DNA of 9,270 bases from NCBI GenBank assembly GCA_012515365.1, contig JAAYYM010000155.1, positions 1 through 9,270 on the forward strand. Direction: 5' to 3'. This document shows, piece after piece, positions 1-6,967 of this stretch. Position 1 is the stretch's first letter. Every line of letters starts with the position of its first letter. The notes under the pieces were generated by a model. It was not told the DNA's origin, ran no database searches, and saw only the letters and a program-made list of their open reading frames with translations. This DNA is from Clostridia bacterium (GTDB lineage: Bacteria; Bacillota_A; Clostridia; Lachnospirales; Lachnospiraceae). A program made the position numbers and the translations under genes.

Positions 1-186
1 ACCATGCCAAGAATGATGCTTCTTCATTTTCCGTCCATACATCAAGCTCTGATGCTGCTTCATGAAGAGCCTCTTTCATTGCTTGATAATCTAAGTCAAG
101 CAATAGTGCTTCAACTCATAAAACCGATGTCTGCTTATCCAATACTTACTACTCTTGCTTATCTCTGGTCTAATATCAGTTCCCAT
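1..186 (-). pseudogene. Frameshifted phage-type small protein, runs off the left edge
   Basis: An ATG at 186 opens a frame of 31 codons beginning MGTDIRPEI and containing YWISRHRFYELKHYC, then stops at TAG (91-93). A second frame is open from about 115 to the window edge and reads LDYQAMKEALHEAASELDVW. A single base inserted between about 93 and 118 would join the two into one protein. The YW-I-HR-YELKH-C pattern recalls a small conserved protein of Firmicutes phages and integrative elements; I recognise the style from memory, not from a match. The ATG overlaps the stop of the preceding gene (TAATG), and AGGGGAG lies just upstream, so the pair was probably translationally coupled. The remainder lies outside the window. 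A sequencing error would look the same as a real frameshift. Confidence 0.5.
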
Positions 187-434
187 TACTTTTCTCCCCT
201 CCAAATATAACCGGTTTCTTCATATAACTTTTTAGGTGAAATATAGAAGTTTATTCTTCCCAATCGAGAATCAATTTCTTCCACATTTTCTACCTTTTTA
301 TTATTTCTTGTAGCTATACCAATTGGTAACCAACCAGCGATAATTCCCGAACGAACCCAACAGGCATCCTTGCCAAATACTTTAGCAGCTACTAACACGG
401 GGACCGAACCCTCTGCAAATATAATTACATCCAT
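186..434 (-). CDS. Small phage/integrative-element protein, possibly excisionase-like
   Basis: An 82-residue protein starting MDVIIFAEGS. The start is set by AAAGGAGGT at 444-452, nine bases before the ATG; the longer TTG start at 455 would lie on the wrong side of this site. Visible blocks are VPVLVAAKVFGKDACWVRSG (residues 11-30), GWLPIGIATR (34-43), an IDSRLGRINFYISPK block (54-68) and ETGYIWRGEK at the C-terminus. The first block reads like the helix-turn-helix segment of short DNA-binding proteins, and the whole recalls small proteins near integrases in Firmicutes prophages and conjugative elements. A role in excision or recombination is inference only. It appears intact, unlike both neighbours. 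Its stop overlaps the start of the next, broken gene, which suggests a former operon. Confidence 0.65.
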   Translation of the reverse strand: MDVIIFAEGSVPVLVAAKVFGKDACWVRSGIIAGWLPIGIATRNNKKVENVEEIDSRLGRINFYISPKKLYEETGYIWRGEK

Positions 435-443
435 CTTTCTATT

Positions 444-452
444 ACCTCCTTT
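444..452 (-). promoter_or_regulatory. Strong ribosome binding site fixing the start at 434
   Basis: The minus strand reads AAAGGAGGT here, close to the perfect anti-16S complement, with nine bases before ATG. It decides between the ATG at 434 and the upstream TTG at 455. Confidence 0.85.
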
Positions 453-509
453 CAACGGCTATTCTAAAATAGAAACAACCTCTAAGTAAAAACAAAGTCA
501 GTGCAAAAA

Positions 510-589
510 AATGAAGCAATAGGAATGGATTCGAACCATTGTTTCATCTTTTCAGATGTGCTCTACCACTGAGCTACCTATTCTTCATT
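510..589 (-). repeat. Inverted repeat extending the tRNA-like acceptor stem, followed by T7
   Basis: Outside the acceptor stem the pairing continues: AATGAAG on the 5' side (minus strand) matches CTTCATT on the 3' side, with one bulged G between this and the 6-bp acceptor pairing. The full arm is 13 bp with one bulge and encloses the whole tRNA-like fold. On the minus strand the 3' arm runs directly into seven Ts (505-511), as in an intrinsic terminator. The 5' arm overlaps the stop codon of the DUF6431-type remnant. It could be a structured RNA that ends its own transcript, or the terminal inverted repeats of a tiny inserted element. Confidence 0.6.
517..583 (-). tRNA. tRNA-like sequence with collapsed anticodon arm (probable tRNA pseudogene)
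   Basis: Read on the minus strand: acceptor AATAGG/CCTATT, TA at positions 8-9, D arm GCTC-AGTGGTA-GAGC, then CATCT-GAAA-AGATG where the anticodon arm should be, a four-base variable region, and T arm AATGG-TTCGAAT-CCATT. The A-box and B-box sequences are textbook tRNA. The anticodon stem pairs perfectly, but its loop has 4 bases instead of 7, so no anticodon can be presented. GAA can be read in the remnant, which hints at Phe, but the assignment is not safe. The whole is about 67 nt against the usual 73 or so, and no CCA is encoded. tRNA ends are common integration sites for phages and integrative elements, and phage-type genes lie directly 3' of this one. It is probably a defective or repurposed tRNA. 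Confidence 0.55.
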
Positions 590-881
590 ATATGGCTTGT
601 AATTTATGCGACCTCCATCTCAACATAGTCATCTCACATGGATAATCTTCGTACGTAATATCTTCTGATGTAATAAGCCCCGCAACAACATTATCAATAA
701 TATCTGCTCTGTAATGTTTGTAAGGTTTTAATTCGCTTGGTAAGTGTCGGTGAACTCTCCCACAACCACAACAAATAAGACGTTGTACAGCAATCCAATG
801 AACAACGCCTCCTCCAGACTTCATTATTCTTTTTACATAATCTCTGTGTTTCAATCTGCTTCCGCATTCTGTACATTCCAT
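588..881 (-). pseudogene. Remnant of a DUF6431-type zinc-ribbon protein
   Basis: The clean frame gives 97 residues starting MECTECGSRLKH. Cysteines C3 and C6, then C37, C38 and C40 in RLICCGCGRVH, look like a zinc ribbon. LPSELKPYKHYRADII and EDYPCEMTMLRW are the pattern I associate with the DUF6431 family, which is typically carried by mobile elements in Firmicutes. The frame is open upstream of the ATG and reads NIQNFPGWIFQENFD, which also looks like family sequence, but it has no start. A TTG at 963 opens IIIQIYT in another frame, so the true N-terminus probably began near 963 and is frameshifted around 940. The C-terminus stops shortly after the RW motif, where I would expect more protein, directly against the tRNA-like sequence. 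No good ribosome binding site precedes the ATG at 881. It is probably non-functional; the family call is from memory. Confidence 0.6.
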
Positions 882-1026
882 ATCAAAGTTTTCTTGGAAA
901 ATCCACCCCGGGAAATTTTGGATATTGTTTTTATGATTTTGTGTATATTTGGATGATTATCAATTAGCGCACTTTTAATATTCTACCACCATTTTGAAGA
1001 AATTTTTAGTTGATAAAATTGGTAAC

Positions 1027-1065
1027 AAAAAAAAGAGCATTAACAGATTTCCTGCTAACGCTCTT
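1027..1065 (-). terminator. Intrinsic terminator of the EEP-repeat gene
   Basis: The minus strand forms a 13-bp stem, AGAGCGTTAGCAG with CTGTTAATGCTCT including two G-U pairs, around a 5-base loop, followed at once by eight Ts. It lies about 170 bases past the stop codon at 1234, so the transcript carries a long 3' tail. Confidence 0.9.
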
Positions 1066-1174
1066 CACACCGAACACATTCAAGACGTAATTAATTCGTA
1101 AATAATTCGTATAATTTAAAATTTGATTCCAACATAGTACTCTAAATATTGATTTTTACTGACTTTTCAAGATT

Positions 1175-1207
1175 ATGATAGCCATCATAATCGATGATTG
1201 CTATCAT
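1175..1207 (-). repeat. Hairpin in the 3' untranslated region, no T-run
   Basis: Arms ATGATAGCCATCAT and ATGATTGCTATCAT (plus strand) pair over 14 positions with one mismatch around a 5-base loop. It begins about 27 bases past the stop codon at 1234. No T-run follows on either strand, so it is not a standard terminator; it may protect the 3' end or be a protein site. Confidence 0.6.
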
Positions 1208-1233
1208 GTTATGCCTCCGTATCTGTCCTATAT

Positions 1234-3417
1234 TTATAGCGATTCCGGATCTACTGACTGAATTGTTTCAATAGGTTCCGGCATTAAAAACTCCTGTTCT
1301 TCACCCGAAATAACCGGATCATCTGGTATCTGATCACTCGGTATCTGAGCATTTACTGCGTCTGTCTCATTCTGTTCTTTGGTTTCATAAGGCTGTCCAT
1401 CCGGGGTTACCAGATTTAAGGTATCTGTTCCATTCAGATAATCATACAAAACCCTGCTATATATCTGCTTGTCTTCTATTGCAAGCCATTCTCTAGCCAT
1501 TTCAGGAGTCACCTGATACTGACTTTGGAGAGCCTGTCCGATTAAATCTGAGAACCTGGAATATTCCTGCCAAACAGATAATTCCTGCGCACGATCCGCA
1601 TACATATCCTCTGCTTCGATTCCCTGTACCAGTGCATTGAGTGCCTCCAGATTCATTCCCATTTTCTGAAAGTTCAAATAGGATTGATATTTTCTCTCCA
1701 TACGATACAGTAGCACGCTGCGTTCATATAAAAGTTTTTCTTTATCATCTAATTTATGGCCGGTTAACAGCTGATAAGACTGCGCATAATTTCCATTAAT
1801 ATAGGCCAGCTTTGCTCCCTTAACATCTTCATATTTCGGATAAAACAAAGAAATGCCAAACATAAGAACACCTATTGACAGACATACCGTCATAATGGCT
1901 GCAACATGCTGTCTCGGGAGTTTTTTCCCTGGTGGTTCCGGTTCTCTGACTTTTTTCGGTTTCTTTTGTTTTTTTGGTTTCTTCTCTTTTTTTGTTTTCT
2001 CTTTCTTGCCTTTCTTTTTGCCGTTTTTCTGATCTTCCTGTACTTCCTCTGTCTCCTCCTTAAGAGGAGCTGCGGCAGGATCATTCAAATTATCAAGAGA
2101 AAGTATTTCCTCTGCCGGTGTTCCTTCTGTTTCTTGAAACAGTTCGACTGGCGCTTCTTCTGCCTGATCCTCGACTTCTTCAGTAAATAGATCAATGATT
2201 TTTCGAAAAACACTTGATTTATTTTCTTCTGAATTTTTCTGTTTTTTTGCTTCTTTCTTAGCTTCTTTTTGCGCTTCACGTTCTGCTTTATGCGCAGCTT
2301 TCAGTGCTGACTTCTTACCTGCCTTTGTCTCCGTCAGTTCTTTATATGCGGTAGCTTCTTCCTCTATGACAAGTGCATCAGACAGCTCAGATTGTTCCTC
2401 CGGCTCGCCCTGCATGATATCTTCTGTATGTACATCTTCTTGCTGATCCGGCTCTGCCTGCTTCTTTTTATCTTTTTTCTTAAACAGATCGGAAAGTTTG
2501 CGTTTCTTCTTTTTCTCTACAGCCTCTTCCTCTTCATCTGCTAATGGCTCTTCAATTGCAAAAATACTATCTTCAACATAATCATTTTTGGTCTGTTCAG
2601 ATGACTGCAGCATTTTTAGAATATCATCATCTTCTGCCTCATGCTCATTCTTACTTTTTAGTAATTCATTAATTTCTGCCATATCTTCATCTTCTGAAAT
2701 CTGTTTAAGCAGATCAGACTCTTGATGATCCTCATTCACTTGTGGCATTGGTTCTATGGATATCGGTTCTATATGCGCAGATTCTATGATTGCCGGATCA
2801 GTCGCAGGAGTTTCCGGCTCATTCTCATGTTCAGTCGGCTCCAAATCAATCTGATCGATATGATCCAGTTCATTCAGCAGATTAGCGATTTCATCATCCT
2901 GTATGATCTCATTTACAGTCGGCTCTTCAATGATTGGTTCTTCAATTATTGGTTCTTCGATCATTGGCTCTTCAATTATCGGTTCCTCGATCATTGGCTC
3001 CTCATTTATCGGTTCCTCAAGCATTGGCTCTTCGATCATTGGCTCCTCAATTATCGGTTCCTCGATCACTGGTTCCTCGACTATCGATTCCTCGATTATC
3101 GGTTCCTCAAGCACTGGCTCCTCAATCATCGGTTCCTCAACTATCGGTTCCTCGATCATTGGCTCCTCGATCATCGGTTCCTCAAGCACTGGTTCCTCAA
3201 TCATCGGTTCCTCAAGCACTGGTTCCTCAATCATTGGTTCCTCAATCATCGGTTCCTCGATCACCGGCTCTTCGATCACCGGCTCTTCAATCACTGGCTC
3301 CTCGACTATCGGTTCTTCAATGATTGGCTCCTCAATCATCGGTTCTTCATCTATATGATTTTGTTTCTCTATTGCAGCTTTTAGAAGATCATCAAGATAC
3401 TTCTCAGATTCATTCAT
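1234..3417 (-). CDS. Single-pass membrane protein with 29 tandem EEP pentapeptides, unknown function
   Basis: A 727-residue protein. In order: a short head (1-23); 29 pentapeptides of the form EEP-x-x, mostly EEPMI, EEPII and EEPVI, from 24 to 168, with one copy degenerated to EES; an acidic low-complexity region (170-300); a lysine/alanine-rich charged region with basic blocks near 301-319 and 364-393; a very basic block (464-500); one transmembrane helix (about 505-526); a helical, possibly TPR-like domain (530-660); and an acidic, proline-containing tail. The basic block before the helix predicts the N-terminal 500 residues in the cytoplasm and the small C-terminal domain outside. No catalytic motif or signal peptide is seen. 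The start has AGGGGGA eight bases upstream. It lies downstream of cheV but is separated by a terminator and has its own promoter, so it is a single-gene unit. It may be a scaffold or tether; the function is not recognised. Confidence 0.85.
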   Translation of the reverse strand: MNESEKYLDDLLKAAIEKQNHIDEEPMIEEPIIEEPIVEEPVIEEPVIEEPVIEEPMIEEPMIEEPVLEEPMIEEPVLEEPMIEEPMIEEPIVEEPMIEEPVLEEPIIEESIVEEPVIEEPIIEEPMIEEPMLEEPINEEPMIEEPIIEEPMIEEPIIEEPIIEEPTVNEIIQDDEIANLLNELDHIDQIDLEPTEHENEPETPATDPAIIESAHIEPISIEPMPQVNEDHQESDLLKQISEDEDMAEINELLKSKNEHEAEDDDILKMLQSSEQTKNDYVEDSIFAIEEPLADEEEEAVEKKKKRKLSDLFKKKDKKKQAEPDQQEDVHTEDIMQGEPEEQSELSDALVIEEEATAYKELTETKAGKKSALKAAHKAEREAQKEAKKEAKKQKNSEENKSSVFRKIIDLFTEEVEDQAEEAPVELFQETEGTPAEEILSLDNLNDPAAAPLKEETEEVQEDQKNGKKKGKKEKTKKEKKPKKQKKPKKVREPEPPGKKLPRQHVAAIMTVCLSIGVLMFGISLFYPKYEDVKGAKLAYINGNYAQSYQLLTGHKLDDKEKLLYERSVLLYRMERKYQSYLNFQKMGMNLEALNALVQGIEAEDMYADRAQELSVWQEYSRFSDLIGQALQSQYQVTPEMAREWLAIEDKQIYSRVLYDYLNGTDTLNLVTPDGQPYETKEQNETDAVNAQIPSDQIPDDPVISGEEQEFLMPEPIETIQSVDPESL
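2920..3348 (-). repeat. 15-bp tandem repeat array encoding EEP pentapeptides
   Basis: About 29 in-frame copies of a 15-bp unit encode EEP-x-x. The copies differ mainly at third codon positions and in the two variable residues (MI, II, VI, VL, IV). A higher-order duplication is visible: 3171-3200 and 3201-3230 are identical 30-bp blocks in tandem, pointing to recent slippage or recombination. Because the unit is a multiple of three, copy-number changes alter protein length without breaking the frame. Confidence 0.95.
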
Positions 3418-3469
3418 ATGTTGAGTCCCCCTATAGAGATTTCATCAGATCACAATATTTAACTACAAA

Positions 3470-3498
3470 ATAATACGTTTATAGTCTACCACATTCAA
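3470..3498 (-). promoter_or_regulatory. Sigma-A-type promoter of the EEP-repeat gene
   Basis: On the minus strand, TTGAAT (3493-3498) and TATTAT (3470-3475) are separated by 17 bp. This leaves a leader of roughly 45 bases before the ATG at 3417, and the promoter sits just after the cheV terminator. Confidence 0.65.
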
Positions 3499-3541
3499 AA
3501 AAAATAGTATAGTCTCTTCTCTTGTTGAAAAAAAGAATGTT

Positions 3542-3578
3542 AAAAAAAGAAATCGCGGCTGTTACCGCGATTTCTTTT
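3542..3578 (-). terminator. Intrinsic terminator after cheV
   Basis: A perfect stem of at least 13 bp (AAAGAAATCGCGG with CCGCGATTTCTTT) around a 6-base loop ends in seven Ts on the minus strand, 12 bases past the cheV stop. It separates cheV from the EEP-repeat gene. Confidence 0.93.
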
Positions 3579-3589
3579 CAGATCATATG

Positions 3590-4492
3590 TTATGACTGTC
3601 TCATAACCAGCTTATCAATTTCTTTTACCAGATTTCCTATTTCAGGCTTTGACAGCTGTGCATCTGCACCAAGAGCTGCGCCTTTTTTCTTCATTTCCTC
3701 ATTAACAAGAGATGAGAAAATAACAACAGGAATATGTTTGGTCTGAGGATTTTCCTTCATCAGTTTAGTCAGATGATGTCCATCCATGAGTGGCATTTCA
3801 ATATCTGTAATCAAACATTTTACATGAGCATTCAGCTCATTATGATTGATACATTCATTCACATAATCCCATGCTTCCTGTCCATTTTCGGTCTTCATGA
3901 TATTCACATATCCTGCTCTTTTCAGAGAATCACAAATCAATTTATTTAATAACGGAGAGTCTTCTGCTATCAAAATCGGCACATCACTTCTCTCACGTGC
4001 GCCAAGATATTCAATGTCTGTAACACGTAATCCAGTTTCAGGACTGATATCCGTAACTATTTTTTCAAAATCCAAAATGATAACTAGTCTTCCGTTTAAC
4101 TTAACAATACCAGTTGATATTCCATCTTCTGCCGTATTCACTGTAGCATCCGGTTTAATAATCTCTGTCCATGATACTCTATGAATTCCGATCACCTGGT
4201 CAACATGAAATGCAACATCAAGTTTATTGAAATTTGTAATGATAAAAAGCCCACCATCCTGAGCATCACCTTTTTGAATGCAGTTTTTTAAGTTGATAGC
4301 TGTGATCATCGTATCACGAGGCATGAAAATTCCTTCTACACTTGGATGTGAATTAGGTACTGGCGTAACTGCCTGATAAGGGATAATCTCACGAATTTTC
4401 GCTACGTTGATTCCATATGAGTTATCTCCTAAAGTAAACTCCAAGATTTCTAATTCGTTTGTCCCATTTTCCAATAATATTTTCGTATCCAT
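3590..4492 (-). CDS. cheV: CheV, chemotaxis coupling protein (CheW-REC)
   Basis: A 300-residue cytoplasmic protein with the usual CheV layout and length. The CheW-like domain (about 13-150) starts ILEFTLGDNSYGINVAKIREI and contains the VEGIFMPRD block typical of receptor/CheA coupling. The receiver domain (about 171-298) has the acidic pair E177-D178 in LIAEDSP, the phosphoacceptor D230 in CLITDIEMPLMDG, S260/S261 at the switch Ser/Thr position and K282 in QLSKPEI, so all key residues are present. CheV couples chemoreceptors to CheA, and its receiver, phosphorylated by CheA, tunes adaptation. AGGTGA stands four bases before the ATG. It is monocistronic, with its own promoter and terminator, and no other chemotaxis or flagellar gene is in the window. 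A motile cell is implied. Confidence 0.95.
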   Translation of the reverse strand: MDTKILLENGTNELEILEFTLGDNSYGINVAKIREIIPYQAVTPVPNSHPSVEGIFMPRDTMITAINLKNCIQKGDAQDGGLFIITNFNKLDVAFHVDQVIGIHRVSWTEIIKPDATVNTAEDGISTGIVKLNGRLVIILDFEKIVTDISPETGLRVTDIEYLGARERSDVPILIAEDSPLLNKLICDSLKRAGYVNIMKTENGQEAWDYVNECINHNELNAHVKCLITDIEMPLMDGHHLTKLMKENPQTKHIPVVIFSSLVNEEMKKKGAALGADAQLSKPEIGNLVKEIDKLVMRQS

Positions 4493-4532
4493 ACTGTCAC
4501 CTATACCTTCCCCGATTACTGATAATACTGAA

Positions 4533-4541
4533 ATTATAACA
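4533..4541 (-). promoter_or_regulatory. Extended -10 promoter of cheV
   Basis: The minus strand reads TGTTATAAT, a perfect -10 with the extended TG. The -35 position (TAGTTA at 17 bp) is poor. I looked for a sigma-28 (flagellar) pattern here and did not find one, so cheV may be transcribed by the housekeeping sigma factor. Confidence 0.6.
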
Positions 4542-4596
4542 TAATGTGATCAAAATAACTATATTTTTTGTGAAAATAGCATCAAATTAACTGATT

Positions 4597-5319
4597 TTAA
4601 AGTGGATAAGTATATTCTGCGTCTGCTGTCTTGACAATAATTGCTTCAGAGTTTAAATTTGCAGCCAGATCTTCATCAATTTCAAATACAATTACCGTAT
4701 CAACCGTCTGCCCCGCAGGTACAAGATCCTTATAAACAGTCAGATCATTTAATAAGATTGTAGTCTGTTCATTCACACGCTCAGAATCATTCAGCCATGC
4801 ACGAAACTTAAAATTCTGATCAAAAATATTGCACTCTACATCCTCTGAAGTTGGATTTGATAAATCATAGTGAAATACCAAGAGCTTATGTCCCGGTAAT
4901 GCCTGCATGGAAAAAACAAGCTCATTAGATGCCTCAGCATTCGGATAAATATCACATACTTCATATGACCGGTACGACACTTCAAGAGGCGCAATCTCTA
5001 ATATTTCCGCAAATGGCGGTGCCGGCACATTCTGCGTTGAAGCCTCTGGCGTAGAATCCTTTGATGACTGAGACTCATCTGCCTGCTCCTTTTCAGTTAG
5101 CATTTGTTCTTCTTTTTTTGCTTCTTATATAATGATCGGATCATCTGTGATTGCCTCGAGTCCGTTTGCATGCCCACTCTCGTATTTAAGGATCAGATTG
5201 GCTGCGTATTCAGAAACCAGAGCACTTTGCTCATCATTCAATTCGATCGTCGGAACGATTGAGCAGCCTGACAGGAAGATAGAAAAACCTATTACTGATA
5301 AGCGATATATTTTTTTCAT
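4597..5319 (-). pseudogene. Lipoprotein gene split by an in-frame TAA
   Basis: Start ATG at 5319, with GGGGGAG just upstream; another in-frame ATG lies at 5331 but has a worse site. The N-terminal part begins MKKIYRLSVIGFSIFLSGC, a lipoprotein signal with lipobox LSGC and the lipidated cysteine at residue 19. It ends after ITDDPIII at TAA (5125-5127). The same frame then continues without a break as EAKKEEQ and, from the ATG at 5103, through a 168-residue segment: a Ser/Glu/Pro-rich linker, then a beta-rich domain with LLVFHYDLSNPT and TVIVFEID, resembling the DUF5067/DUF4352-type Ig-like domains of Firmicutes lipoproteins. One changed codon would restore a protein of about 240 residues. As it stands, the domain lacks its export signal. 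It lies 71 bases after the histidine kinase gene and may be cotranscribed with it. Confidence 0.8.
5125..5127 (-). other. In-frame TAA inside the lipoprotein gene
   Basis: The stop separates two halves that share one reading frame (5319 and 5103 are both in register). No deletion or insertion is needed to join them, only one codon change. A run of seven As follows a few bases later, but slippage there would leave the frame, so it cannot explain expression of the second half. Confidence 0.8.
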
Positions 5320-5390
5320 AAGCTCCCCCATTCCCTATAAATTTCCGATATATAATCTATATTATCATTTCAAATTCATATGCGCAATTA

Positions 5391-6860
5391 CTATTTTCCA
5401 TCTACTTCAAACCAGAATGCAACGCCGTTTTCATAATTCTCCACTCCATATTTCTGATTCATAGAATCCATAACCGCCTTTACGATAGAAAGGCCTATTC
5501 CACTGCCTCCATATGTTCTGGTTCTTGCCTTATCTACTTTATAAAATTTGGTCCACAGATGCTCGATTGCCTCCTCTGGGATCGGCTGTCCGGTATTAAA
5601 AACAGAAACCCGCACGACATTTTCTGTTTTTAATATTTTTACATCAATACACTTTTCACCTTCCGCATAATGGATCGCATTGGACAGATAATTTCTAAAC
5701 ACCTGCTCAATCTTATATTCATCTGCCCAAACATAGACAGGCTGACTTTCTTTGAATGTCACTTTGACTGAATTCTGTTTCAGCAAAATATCAACCGACT
5801 GAATGCAGTTTTTAATCAGTTCGCTAATGTCAAAACGTTCCATAGTAACACTGTCTGCACCAGACTCCAACTGATTGAGTTCTAATAAATTTCGTACCAT
5901 CAAATTCATTTTATTTGCTTCATCAATGATCACATCACAATAAAAATCCTTGCTCTCTTCATCATCATGAATGCTTTCCTTTAAGCCCTCTGCATATCCT
6001 TGAACAAGCGCAATTGGTGTTTTAAGTTCATGAGAAACATTTGAAATAAATTCTTTTCTCATATCATCAATTTCATTGCTTCTTTCCAGATCACTTTTCA
6101 ATTCATTATTTGCAGTTTTCAACTCTGAAATTGTTTTTTGCAGGGTAACTGACATCTGATTAATATGTTGTCCAAGAAGCGCAATTTCATTTTTATCTCC
6201 GCCCTGATATTTTGCTTCAAAATCCAGGTTTGTCATGCGCTCAGAAATTTGAGATAATTCCATGATCGGCTTGGTAACACGTTTTGCCACAAAGCTTGCT
6301 ATGATAGCACTAAGCAGCACTGCAATAACACCGATACACGCTAAGAATCGATTTGAAATTTTCGCGCTCTCTCTGATTCCATCCATGGCAGAGCGCATAA
6401 TCACCATATTTCCATTATCAAGAGTCCCCCAAAGCTCTATATAATCAGTATCCATAAAAATGTCCTTGGTCATCTGTATATAGTACTTTTCCTCTTGACG
6501 TAACACCTTGATATTCCCACCATTAATGCCTAGCAGCACATAATCCAGCAAGCGCTTGCTCATGCCCTGAGCATCCGGAAGCGATGATTTAATTTCCTTT
6601 GTACTGGAATCAATGATCAATACATCCATATTATTACGTGAACAAATCTGATCAAATGCAAGATCAAACTGTTCTGAATTCATAGTTCCATCATTTGCAA
6701 CCTCATTAATTGACTGATAAGAATCGCAAAGAACGGTTTCCTTGTTCTGCAAATAAACACGTTCTAAGAACGTGTTATTTACAAACCAGCATATTATGAT
6801 CGTCCCCGCCATGAGGACTGTGAAAATCAATGCAAATTGAGTTCTGATAGAATGTTTCAT
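5391..6860 (-). CDS. Membrane sensor histidine kinase
   Basis: A 489-residue protein: TM1 (about 6-27), an extracytoplasmic sensing region (28-171), TM2 (172-192), HAMP (193-247), a HisKA dimerisation domain with H277 in FISNVSHELKTPIALVQGYA, and an HATPase domain. The ATPase shows the N-box with N394 in YLSNAIHYAE, NTG at 422-424 in place of the usual DxG, the F-box FYKVDKARTR and the G2 box GGSGIGLSI. All parts for autophosphorylation are present. ATGs at 6878 and 6866 are also in frame; I prefer 6860 because GGGG lies eight bases upstream and because the promoter would start RNA only about 7 bases before 6878. The output is unknown: no response regulator is adjacent in the window. Neighbours are a phosphate cotransporter upstream and a broken lipoprotein gene downstream. 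A link to phosphate sensing (PhoR-like) is possible, but domain content does not show it. Confidence 0.92.
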   Translation of the reverse strand: MKHSIRTQFALIFTVLMAGTIIICWFVNNTFLERVYLQNKETVLCDSYQSINEVANDGTMNSEQFDLAFDQICSRNNMDVLIIDSSTKEIKSSLPDAQGMSKRLLDYVLLGINGGNIKVLRQEEKYYIQMTKDIFMDTDYIELWGTLDNGNMVIMRSAMDGIRESAKISNRFLACIGVIAVLLSAIIASFVAKRVTKPIMELSQISERMTNLDFEAKYQGGDKNEIALLGQHINQMSVTLQKTISELKTANNELKSDLERSNEIDDMRKEFISNVSHELKTPIALVQGYAEGLKESIHDDEESKDFYCDVIIDEANKMNLMVRNLLELNQLESGADSVTMERFDISELIKNCIQSVDILLKQNSVKVTFKESQPVYVWADEYKIEQVFRNYLSNAIHYAEGEKCIDVKILKTENVVRVSVFNTGQPIPEEAIEHLWTKFYKVDKARTRTYGGSGIGLSIVKAVMDSMNQKYGVENYENGVAFWFEVDGK

Positions 6861-6891
6861 TGCCATTGCCCCATTCATTCATTTTGGGTTC

Positions 6892-6920
6892 ATTCTATCA
6901 TTTTTACAGTCATCTATCAA
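6892..6920 (-). promoter_or_regulatory. Sigma-A promoter of the histidine kinase
   Basis: On the minus strand, TTGATA (6915-6920) and TAGAAT (6892-6897) are separated by exactly 17 bp. The predicted RNA start near 6885 supports initiation at the ATG at 6860. The kinase can therefore be expressed apart from the transporter. Confidence 0.75.
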
Positions 6921-6967
6921 TTCATTTCACGAAATCTACACGTATTCCTTTCACACATCCCATATAC

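Larger units (their letters stand above)
964..1233. other. Gene-free interval between mobile remnants and the EEP-repeat gene
   Basis: I see no coding sequence here. On the minus strand it holds the 3' region of the EEP-repeat gene: a hairpin soon after the stop codon and an intrinsic terminator further on. Around 1090-1110 there are two close copies of TAATTCGTA in A/T-rich sequence, with no clear role. The stretch 964-1025 shows nothing I can name. Confidence 0.7.

Noticed and set aside
2920..3348. CRISPR-like array
   Set aside because: The units are contiguous, in frame, without unique spacers, and encode a pentapeptide repeat.
2722..3384. Long plus-strand open frames opposite the EEP array, one rich in GSS-x-I-G repeats
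   Set aside because: They are the antisense reading of the 15-bp repeat, which lacks stops in several frames. They have no ribosome binding site or promoter, and the minus-strand gene has both.
4560..4596. Candidate terminator after the lipoprotein pseudogene
   Set aside because: The Ts on the minus strand are not preceded by a stable hairpin.
5332..5390. Possible promoter (TTGCGC, 17 bp, TAATAT) for the lipoprotein gene
   Set aside because: Both hexamers are poor and the region is A/T-rich, so matches are expected by chance; cotranscription with the kinase is simpler.
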